In this document: piece after piece, positions 57,797-64,000 of the stretch
How positions within the stretch are numbered: the first letter of the stretch is position 1
How the letters are laid out: each line of letters opens with the position of its first letter
Source: Staphylococcus lugdunensis
GTDB lineage: Bacteria > Bacillota > Bacilli > Staphylococcales > Staphylococcaceae
NCBI RefSeq assembly: GCF_002901705.1
Contig: NZ_PPPV01000012.1
Coordinates: 1,132,782-1,196,781, forward strand
Length of the DNA: 64,000 nucleotides
Direction: 5' to 3'
Program-made: the position numbers and the translations under genes
Notes under the pieces: generated by a model
Seen by the model: the letters and a program-made list of their open reading frames with translations, nothing else
What the model was told of the DNA's origin: nothing
Databases searched by the model: none

Positions 57797-57980
57797 TTAA
57801 TCTATCATATACTGTAATTTGCCATCTGCGTCACAATATTTATCTATTCTTTCTAAAAATATCTGCTTCTGATTCAAGTTCTACTATGTCATAATTATAT
57901 TTATCTACCAACATTTTATACTTATAGAAATAGATGATGCCAAAACAAAGCGTTGTTACAAACAATAATAGTTTAGTCAT
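57797..57980 (-). pseudogene. Small membrane protein gene with a probable frameshift
   Basis: ATG 57980 follows GAGAGGACAACAA. Frame 1 gives 46 residues: an N-terminal membrane segment (LLLFVTTLCFGIIYFY) and an acidic helical tail, ending at TAA 57840. If one base is skipped near the T run at about 57857-57865, the frame continues as LERIDKYCDADGKLQYMID to a stop at 57797-57799, giving about 60 residues. The continuation is well suited to the preceding helix, so a single-base insertion is likely. No homologue recognised. Confidence 0.45.
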
Positions 57981-58233
57981 TTGTTGTCCTCTCATTCTAT
58001 AAATCAATTCACTTACAAAAATTATACCATTTATTAAGTTGATTACAATATTAATTGATTAATAGACTGTGCTACATTAACATAGAGCAACCTTTTCAAA
58101 TATATGTATCGCTCTGGTTATTACATAGCGTTTAAGCATCTTGTAATATGTTTATATATAGCAGCTTAGAGTTAATCTATGCTTGATACAACATAGGTTT
58201 TTTGACATTTCAAATAAATCATTAACGGTGATT

Positions 58234-58626
58234 TTAGACAAATTTCCCATTTTTAAAAATGACACGTTCTTTTTGACCATCTATAAAATAATTAAAGTTT
58301 TCTGTTTGGAAATCACTTAATAGCACTTTGGAAGTACCATATTTCATACGTTCATTTTCAGTTGTAATAATCATTTTGCGATATAGCCAACCTTCTTTTA
58401 ACGTGATATCCTTCACTGCAGTGTAATCTAATAGCATAGCTTCTCTCGTTTCAAATGTGTTAAATGCCACAATGATAGCGGCAAACAATTCTTCACCAAG
58501 ATAATAGACTGTCAAATCGTCACGATGATGTTGACCAACTAACATTCTCCCTTTTTTAAATTCTTTATCTGGAAAATTTATTTCTAAAAAATCTATAAGT
58601 TCTTGTTCTCTTAATTTCATCTGCAT
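58234..58626 (-). CDS. Hypothetical protein
   Basis: 130 residues, mixed alpha/beta, no signal peptide or membrane span. The alternating strands (LTVYYLGEELFAAIIVAFNTF, AVKDITLKEGW, YRKMIITTE, NFNYFIDG) suggest a small PH-like or PAS-like barrel. No family recognised. ATG 58626 after GGGAGAG. Flanked by non-coding DNA on both sides. Confidence 0.65.
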   Translation of the reverse strand: MQMKLREQELIDFLEINFPDKEFKKGRMLVGQHHRDDLTVYYLGEELFAAIIVAFNTFETREAMLLDYTAVKDITLKEGWLYRKMIITTENERMKYGTSKVLLSDFQTENFNYFIDGQKERVIFKNGKFV

Positions 58627-58772
58627 AACGTCATCTCTCCCATATAATTATTAATTTTATTATATATAAAATTTCAGTATTTGTATATTTTATCACTATG
58701 CGCTGAACAGAAATAATTCATATTTTGTTTTAAAATTAATTCATTTAAATGGGAAAATCACGTTAAACATTA

Positions 58773-59177
58773 TTATTCAATCTTACTATATTGCTCATCA
58801 TCGACGGGTTCTAACCATTCGTTAGAGCTATTTTCTGCTGGAACTTCAATCGCTAAATGTGTAAACCAGCTATCTTTTGTAGCACCATGCCAATGTTTGA
58901 CTTCTGCTGGTATATGAACCACATCACCTTTCGTTAACTTACGTGCAGGTTCTCCCCAGGCTTGATAATAACCTTCACCTGCTGTTACAAGTAAGATTTG
59001 TCCACCTTTATGATGGATATGCCAGTTATTTCTACAACCAGGTTCAAATGTTACATTACCAATAGTTATGCCTTCTGTAGACAACATATTAAGATAACTA
59101 TCCCCAATAAAATATTCTTTAAATGCGTCATTTTTTTCACCCATTTCAAAAACTGTATCAATATTTTTGTTAGTCAT
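58773..59177 (-). CDS. Cupin-domain protein
   Basis: 134 residues from ATG 59177 (AGGAAAG about 9 bases upstream). A single cupin barrel: WHIHHKGGQILLVTAGEGYYQ supplies the first motif (two or three His; Gln where many have Glu), and GDVVHIPAEVKHWHGA the second with its His. Belongs to the small cupins often joined with carboxymuconolactone decarboxylase-like proteins. Metal-dependent but substrate unknown. Ahead of adh on the opposite... same strand with a terminator between. Confidence 0.82.
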   Translation of the reverse strand: MTNKNIDTVFEMGEKNDAFKEYFIGDSYLNMLSTEGITIGNVTFEPGCRNNWHIHHKGGQILLVTAGEGYYQAWGEPARKLTKGDVVHIPAEVKHWHGATKDSWFTHLAIEVPAENSSNEWLEPVDDEQYSKIE

Positions 59178-59227
59178 TTTTATCACACTTTCCTAAATTT
59201 GTTTCTTTAACCAATGAAAACATATAG

Positions 59228-59258
59228 AAGCTGGAACAGTAACAAAATGTCCCAGCTT
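59228..59258 (-). terminator. adh terminator
   Basis: AAGCTGG and CCAGCTT, extended inside by AACA/TGT, with T-rich flanks on the minus strand. Confidence 0.65.
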
Positions 59259-59292
59259 GATGTATAGCTATAATGATGTTGTATCGTTCAAA

Positions 59293-60303
59293 TTAAAACT
59301 TAATAACCATACGACCAGTGATTTTACCTTGTTCCATTTCTTCAAAGATATCATTAATATCCTCTAAGTCACGTGTTTTAACTTTAGGAACAACTTTACC
59401 TTCTGCAGCAAATTGGAAAGCTTCTTTTAAGTCTTGACGTGTTCCTACTAAAGAACCGACGACTTCAATACCATCTAACACAAGACGTGGTATATCTAAA
59501 TCCATTTTGTCTACAGGTAAACCAACAGCAACAACACGTGCACCAGCTTTAACAACATCAACTGCTTGGTTAAAAGGTGTCTTCGCTACTGCAGTAATCA
59601 CTGTGGCATCTAAACCTTTATTATTGGTTAGTTGATTAACGATTTCAGTTGCATCTTGATTTTTAGTGTTCACGACTGCATCGGCACCTAATTCTTTGGC
59701 AAAATTCAACTTATCATCACTAATATCAAATGCAACGACTTTAGCATTAAACACATTCTTAGCATATTGAATTGCTAAATTACCTAAACCACCGATACCA
59801 AATATTCCAATCCATTGTCCAGGTTTAATTTTGCTCACTTTAACCGCTTTATATGTTGTAACACCAGCACAAGTAATTGATGAAGCTGCGGCAGGATCTA
59901 AGTCATCAGGCACTTTAACGGCATAATTTGCATTTACAATAACCTCTTCTGCCATTGCATCATCGACCGTATAACCTGCATTTTGGACATCACGACATAA
60001 TGTTTCACGTCCAGAAGTACAATATTCACAACGTCCACAAGCTGCGTACATCCAAGCGATTGACACACGATCGCCGACTTTTAATGCGGTAACATCATCG
60101 GCAACTTCAATCACTTTTCCGATTCCTTCATGACCTAGTATTCTACCTGTAACATCACCAAAATCCGCATTTTTCACATGTAAATCAGTATGACAAACAC
60201 CACAAAATTCTGTCTTAACAAGTGCTTCTCCAGGTTTCAAAGAACGTAAAGTTTTATCTTCTAAACTTACTTTATGATCTTGCGTAACAACAGCTGCTTT
60301 CAT
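59293..60303 (-). CDS. adh: Zinc-dependent alcohol dehydrogenase
   Basis: 336 residues, medium-chain dehydrogenase. Catalytic zinc residues: Cys in [12 protein letters not shown] and His-Glu in LGHEGIGKV; the structural zinc site is [18 protein letters not shown]+ binds at [12 protein letters not shown]. Interconverts ethanol and acetaldehyde in fermentation. ATG 60303 after AGGAGTGG. In S. aureus adh is repressed by the redox regulator Rex; only a poor half-site-like TTGTAATACAA is seen upstream at about 60325. Confidence 0.93.
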   Translation of the reverse strand: MKAAVVTQDHKVSLEDKTLRSLKPGEALVKTEFCGVCHTDLHVKNADFGDVTGRILGHEGIGKVIEVADDVTALKVGDRVSIAWMYAACGRCEYCTSGRETLCRDVQNAGYTVDDAMAEEVIVNANYAVKVPDDLDPAAASSITCAGVTTYKAVKVSKIKPGQWIGIFGIGGLGNLAIQYAKNVFNAKVVAFDISDDKLNFAKELGADAVVNTKNQDATEIVNQLTNNKGLDATVITAVAKTPFNQAVDVVKAGARVVAVGLPVDKMDLDIPRLVLDGIEVVGSLVGTRQDLKEAFQFAAEGKVVPKVKTRDLEDINDIFEEMEQGKITGRMVIKF

Positions 60304-60854
60304 GATTACTCCACTCCTATCATTCGTTGTAATACAACACTATTATAGTTTAATTATACCATGCAAAAGCTTACTATCGTTAGCAATAACCTAGCTCACA
60401 ATGTTTTTCATTAAATTATATTTTAAGCATAAAATATATAAAGCATCCGGGATAACAATGTCTTTGACAAGTTAAACAAGCATGTAAGACAGCATTCATA
60501 TTCCCACGCAGGCAAGCTTGACTAAGATTGAAAAAACTCAGTTTAAGCGTATTTTCTATCCAGTCAACTACTGCCAATATATTGTTACGAACCTAAAATA
60601 AATGAGGCGTTATCTCTCAGGCGCTTCTTTATTCTTTGTTATATTACCTACCACTTAAGACCAAACCAAGTGCTTTTAAATACGACGTATTGAGCATAAA
60701 AGAAGCACAAAGACGATTTTTAATTTTTAATCATCTTTGTGCGATTATGCTGGGATTTATGTCCCAACCTGATATCTATATCCAAGACTTTACAAGTTTA
60801 GTGGTAAACGTGTTGTCTTTATATTTAAATAATATAAGCTTGTATAGCTCAATC
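60304..60854. repeat. Intergenic multi-hairpin repeat, degenerate copy 5 with terminator
   Basis: No gene is supported here. A decayed version of the repeat runs from about 60485 to 60600 (AGACAGCATTCATATTCCCACG, GCAAGCTTGACTAAGATTG, TATCCAGTCAACTACTGCCAATAT split in pieces). It continues, like the copy at 21.76 kb, into the GCACAAAGACGATT-type hairpin at 60705-60742. The adh promoter must lie near 60304-60420. Confidence 0.6.
60705..60742. terminator. GCACAAAGACGATT-type hairpin terminator, copy 3
   Basis: GCACAAAGACGATT and AATCATCTTTGTGC (one mismatch) around a T-rich loop. It lies beyond the ywhD stop and can end that transcript on the minus strand. Confidence 0.75.
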
Positions 60855-61361
60855 TTATTCAAATGCTAAATGTAGCTCAGAGCTCGAATTATTCCACATT
60901 TCACTATTATGTGATTGTAAAAATTTCTTGAGTACCTGTTTGTTATTGTCACCAATATGATCTATGATAACATGATGTTTCATTGATTTATCCATCATAT
61001 TAACATGTTCAGGCATGCTTTTATAACCACGGCGAATGGACTTATTAACGAGCAAGTAACATGCAGTAACGCCTGCATAGTATGGACCTTGTTCACTACG
61101 TTCAGTCGTCACCCAACAAAGCCAATATTCCTTTGCATCGTCACCTTCTACTGTTTCTTTATCAGTTATCCATTTCACACCTTTTTCTACTTGAGCTCGT
61201 GCATGCATACCTCCAATATCAATAAAAGCTTCTTGGTTGGCAACATCAATAAATACAGGTGCAATATTATCTAAGCTAATTGAGCCAATATTTGTACCTT
61301 TATGGCCATCTAAAGGGTCATTTTTAATAATATTAAACTTAAATCCTTTATTCTCTGCCAA
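60855..61361 (-). CDS. ywhD: YwhD-family protein
   Basis: 168 residues, YwhD family of Firmicutes. FKFNIIKNDPLDGHKG and GGMHARAQVEKGVKW are recognisable; C-terminal HVIIDHIGDNNKQVLKKFL. Soluble, function unknown. TTG start at 61361 with GGAGGTG 7 bases upstream. Downstream of the HD hydrolase gene on the same strand. Confidence 0.85.
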   Translation of the reverse strand: MAENKGFKFNIIKNDPLDGHKGTNIGSISLDNIAPVFIDVANQEAFIDIGGMHARAQVEKGVKWITDKETVEGDDAKEYWLCWVTTERSEQGPYYAGVTACYLLVNKSIRRGYKSMPEHVNMMDKSMKHHVIIDHIGDNNKQVLKKFLQSHNSEMWNNSSSELHLAFE

Positions 61362-61459
61362 TCATGACACCTCCATATAAATCAAAAAGTATCTATTTGA
61401 ACTTTAACTATTATCTATTCTACGCATCAGCTAATGTTACTGAATGGTTATATCAATCA

Positions 61460-62758
61460 TTAATTTAACTCATTGAGTAAATTAATAATTGAACCTTTAA
61501 CTTCAAGGTCAGCAATATTAAGGATGCGCTCCTTAGGATAGTATAATTTATAATCTTCACGATTAATACCTGTAATACTGGAAATTACTAATGATTGACT
61601 ACTAATTTCTCGAATATGACCATTTTTTCGTAGCAAATGAATCGGTTGACGGTTAGATCCTGGTCTATCATAATCGTAGGGTAAATCTGAAAAAGCTTCA
61701 CTAACAAAATAATACGTTGGATCTATGCCAGCTTGAATAAATAATTCTTGTAATTCCGTAATTGTTATAATAGAACCATCAAAAGGAATGTACTTAAACA
61801 AATCCCTATTGATAAACCGTCGCGATAAATCGCTTAATATTGCATCATCTTCTTTAATCCAATTTTTAAGATAATAAAGAACAACGGCTTCGTCTAAATC
61901 AATATATTGTTCTATGGTCATTGTTCCTTCAAAAAACGGTACAAAGTCATGTGGATGCATTTTAAATATATAGCCTTCTTGATATAAGTGTTTCGCTCGT
62001 TTCAAACAATTATTAAGCAATACTTCTCCTCCACGACTAACTGGGTGAAAATAGATTTGCCAATACATTTGGTAACGACTCATAATAAAATTCTCAACAG
62101 CATGCATACCACTTTCTTTAATTAGTACTTCATCCTTAGAAGGTCGCATTAATCTCAATATCCGTTCCATATCAAACGTGCCATAAGATACGCCTGTAAA
62201 ATAAGCATCACGTTGTAAATAATCCATTCTATCTGCATCAATTTGTGATGAAATCATTGAAATCACGAGCTTATTATTATGCGTCTTATTAATAACATCT
62301 GCAACTTCTTGTGGGAAGGTATCCGAAACGCGACTTAACACTTCGTTTACTTCTGTATCTCCAACAATAATTGCTTGAGTAAAGGCTTCATGATCAGTAT
62401 TGAAAATTTTTTCAAAGCTATGTGAAAATGGTCCATGTCCTAAATCATGGAGTAGCGCAGCACATAAAGCGAGTGGTCTGTCACTGTTATCCCACGCTTC
62501 ACGCCCGTTAAATGACTCATCAATAAGACGTCTGACGATTTCATAAACACCTAAAGAATGACCGAAACGACTATGTTCGGCTGTATGAAAAGATAAATAC
62601 AACGTTCCAAGTTGTTTAATACGTCGTAAGCGTTGAAATTCCTTCGTTTTGATTAAGTCCCAAATCAGTTGATCTTTGACATGTATATATCTGTGTATAG
62701 GGTCTTTAAACACCTTTTCTTCTGCTAACTTTTTTGTCGCGTATGATGATAAATTCAA
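61460..62758 (-). CDS. HD-domain phosphohydrolase (YwfO-like)
   Basis: 432 residues from TTG 62758 (AAGGAGG just upstream). HD motif in ALLHDLGHGPFSHSFEK with a first His in SRFGHSLGVYEIVRR and an Asp in QIDADRMDYLQRDAY, the metal-binding set of dNTP triphosphohydrolases. Probably hydrolyses nucleotides; B. subtilis YwfO and E. faecalis EF1143 are the closest known type. The upstream in-frame extension to 62797 has no ribosome binding site. Confidence 0.86.
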   Translation of the reverse strand: MNLSSYATKKLAEEKVFKDPIHRYIHVKDQLIWDLIKTKEFQRLRRIKQLGTLYLSFHTAEHSRFGHSLGVYEIVRRLIDESFNGREAWDNSDRPLALCAALLHDLGHGPFSHSFEKIFNTDHEAFTQAIIVGDTEVNEVLSRVSDTFPQEVADVINKTHNNKLVISMISSQIDADRMDYLQRDAYFTGVSYGTFDMERILRLMRPSKDEVLIKESGMHAVENFIMSRYQMYWQIYFHPVSRGGEVLLNNCLKRAKHLYQEGYIFKMHPHDFVPFFEGTMTIEQYIDLDEAVVLYYLKNWIKEDDAILSDLSRRFINRDLFKYIPFDGSIITITELQELFIQAGIDPTYYFVSEAFSDLPYDYDRPGSNRQPIHLLRKNGHIREISSQSLVISSITGINREDYKLYYPKERILNIADLEVKGSIINLLNELN

Positions 62759-62823
62759 AGTTATCCTCCTTTTGAGGCTTGAAATATCATGAATCATGTT
62801 GCTGTCTGCTGTGCAAAACGAAG

Positions 62824-63303
62824 CTATTTTATTTCCTTTTTCATTAAAGCTAAATCCATATGTTCGCCATACATTTCTGGCTGATACGAACGCACGATTT
62901 CAAAGCCATGATTTTGATAATATTCAATACCTTTAGCATTTTTATTGTCTACTTCTAAATATACTGTATCGTACTGACCTTTAAATGTTTCTATACCTTT
63001 ATTTAATAAACTTGTGCCGTATCCTTTATGCTGTGCTTCAGGATGCACATAATGGGCAGATAAAAATAGTTCTTTACCATAAATAAAGTTGGCAAATCCT
63101 ACAATAATCCCTTCTTCTTCAGCAACTAAAAATAATTGTTCTTTTAAACGTTTCGCTAAATGTTGCTCATTATAAGAAGCTGCCAATAGTTCGTTGACTG
63201 TTGATGCAGCATAAATTGCTAAATACGTGTTATACCAAGCTTTTGTAGCAACATCTCGAATGGCTACTGCATCTTGCTCAGTCGCTTTTCTAACTCTATA
63301 CAT
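62824..63303 (-). CDS. GNAT-family N-acetyltransferase
   Basis: 159 residues. Acetyl-CoA motif VHPEAQHKGYGTSLLNKGI (about 87-105), then VYLEVDNKNAKGIEYYQNHGFEIV, the typical C-terminal half. Substrate unknown. ATG at 63303 with AGGAGAG upstream. Same strand as the HD hydrolase gene. Confidence 0.86.
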   Translation of the reverse strand: MYRVRKATEQDAVAIRDVATKAWYNTYLAIYAASTVNELLAASYNEQHLAKRLKEQLFLVAEEEGIIVGFANFIYGKELFLSAHYVHPEAQHKGYGTSLLNKGIETFKGQYDTVYLEVDNKNAKGIEYYQNHGFEIVRSYQPEMYGEHMDLALMKKEIK

Positions 63304-63488
63304 GCCTGTCTCTCCTGACCGTTAATGAAGTAATAATAGTTGCATTATATCACATTTTGAGTTATTCATATCATTATTATAGATATGAGACTTAAGCCAT
63401 TAACTTTTTAGAAATGTTACCCTAGAATATCTCTTTAAAATTTAAAAATCACGCATTTAAAAGATAGCTTATCATCCAACTTGCTAGC

Positions 63489-64000
63489 TTATATCTTATT
63501 ACTAAATGCTTGATTCCATTCTGTTGCTCTATCTAATGCTAGTTTATCTTTCATAATATCTCCGGGACGTTCGGCTGTACCAATAATGTATCCTGATAAC
63601 TCTGCTTTTACAAAATCTAAACTATATTTCATTTGTGTAATACATGGTTTAGCTTTTACTTTAGGTACATCTCCACCTACTAAAATCAAACGAAAATCAA
63701 TTTGGGACATACGCATTTTAAAATCTTTGTATTGTGGATCTATAAGTGTTTCTGACCAATGATCGATAAATGCCTTTAATGAAGCTGAAACACTATACCA
63801 ATATACGGGTGATGCAAAAATAACCACATCACTTGCTAACACTTGGTCAATAAGTGCTTTATAATCATCATAATAAGAAGTGATTTCTCCCTTATCATGT
63901 CTAGCATCTCTAACTGGATTTAGCTGATATGTTGTCAAATCTATCCAGTTATATTCAAGTCCTTGTAATGCATATTTTGTTAATTGTGCCGTATTACCAT
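63489..64000 (-). CDS. NAD(P)H-dependent FMN reductase-like flavoprotein (5' end cut off)
   Basis: About 170 residues are visible and the frame stays open to the window edge, so the N-terminus lies outside. The frame includes GNTAQLTKYALQGLEYNW before the TTG at 63938 and is therefore longer than a 63938 start implies. Flavodoxin-2 fold: FMN-binding residues in VIFASPVYWYSVSASLKAFIDHW. Reduces FMN or quinones. Function by family only. Confidence 0.82.
   Translation of the reverse strand, partial: GNTAQLTKYALQGLEYNWIDLTTYQLNPVRDARHDKGEITSYYDDYKALIDQVLASDVVIFASPVYWYSVSASLKAFIDHWSETLIDPQYKDFKMRMSQIDFRLILVGGDVPKVKAKPCITQMKYSLDFVKAELSGYIIGTAERPGDIMKDKLALDRATEWNQAFSNKI

Larger units (their letters stand above)
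57389..58233. other. Gene-poor interval with an open but startless frame
   Basis: From about 57440 to 57739 the plus strand has one long open frame (about 98 codons) without a start codon near its beginning and with no ribosome binding site; the translation shows no family I recognise. It may be a decayed gene remnant. It is followed by a hairpin (57740-57780) and a possibly broken small gene on the other strand. 57981-58233 holds nothing I can support. Confidence 0.35.

Noticed and set aside
60304..60420. Rex operator upstream of adh
   Set aside because: Only a partial TTGTAATACAA-like palindrome is seen; it does not fit the TTGTGA-N6-TCACAA pattern.

Overview
This window is chromosomal DNA from a low-GC staphylococcus of the Staphylococcus aureus group. 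Gene order from graSR through the tag/tar cluster, mntABC, mnh2 and sarA to argS and adh follows the S. aureus chromosome, in the opposite direction to usual S. aureus numbering. Protein divergence looks too great for S. aureus itself: GraR has roughly one substitution in seven against remembered S. aureus GraR. A sister species such as S. simiae is possible; this is an inference from memory and no database was searched.

Layout. 1-2.6 kb: graS (cut by the window edge), graR and graX, which sense cationic antimicrobial peptides. 2.7-7 kb: an acetyltransferase, a membrane-anchored esterase, a YkvI-type permease, a helical protein and a solitary dhaM. 7.5-10.4 kb: the Fur-controlled fhuCBG hydroxamate-siderophore transporter. 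10.7-14 kb: a YitT protein, a small membrane protein, an RsaD-like small RNA and a NupC nucleoside transporter. 14.4-29.7 kb: wall teichoic acid and cell wall block with a TagF-type poly(glycerol-phosphate) polymerase, a TagE/TarM-type glycosyltransferase, abcA, pbp4, tarD, tarX, tarB, a STAR repeat array, tarG, tarH, a DUF2294 gene, an NAD-dependent formate dehydrogenase and tarA. 29.9-34.3 kb: an M50 protease, mntR, and the mntABC manganese transporter with a structured RsaC-like 3' region. 34.3-42.5 kb: a CPA1 Na+/H+ antiporter and the seven-gene Mnh2/Mrp antiporter operon. 42.6-46.7 kb: a recombinase-fold protein lacking its tyrosine, two small DUF genes, a DMT exporter, an adaptor-like protein and sarA. 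46.9-57.4 kb: two alpha/beta hydrolases, membrane and secreted hypotheticals, a HAD phosphatase, an iron-type ABC pair without ATPase, a MerR regulator, a DNA glycosylase and argS. 57.4-64 kb: a decayed stretch, a cupin, Zn alcohol dehydrogenase, YwhD, an HD hydrolase, an acetyltransferase and an FMN reductase cut by the window end.

How the parts fit. TarA and TarB start the teichoic acid linkage unit, TarD supplies CDP-glycerol, TagF would extend a glycerol-phosphate chain, TagE would glycosylate it, TarGH exports it, and PBP4, AbcA and GraRS act on or respond to the same envelope. The TagF/TagE pair is a coagulase-negative-type polymerase set inside an S. aureus-type neighbourhood and is the most informative feature. 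Other notable points are two genes that seem to start at ATT codons (the DUF2294 gene and mntA), an orphan dhaM without dhaKL, two hydrolases with Glu in place of the nucleophilic Ser, and a recurrent multi-hairpin intergenic repeat family present in five places. No tRNA, rRNA, CRISPR array, prophage or insertion sequence was found.
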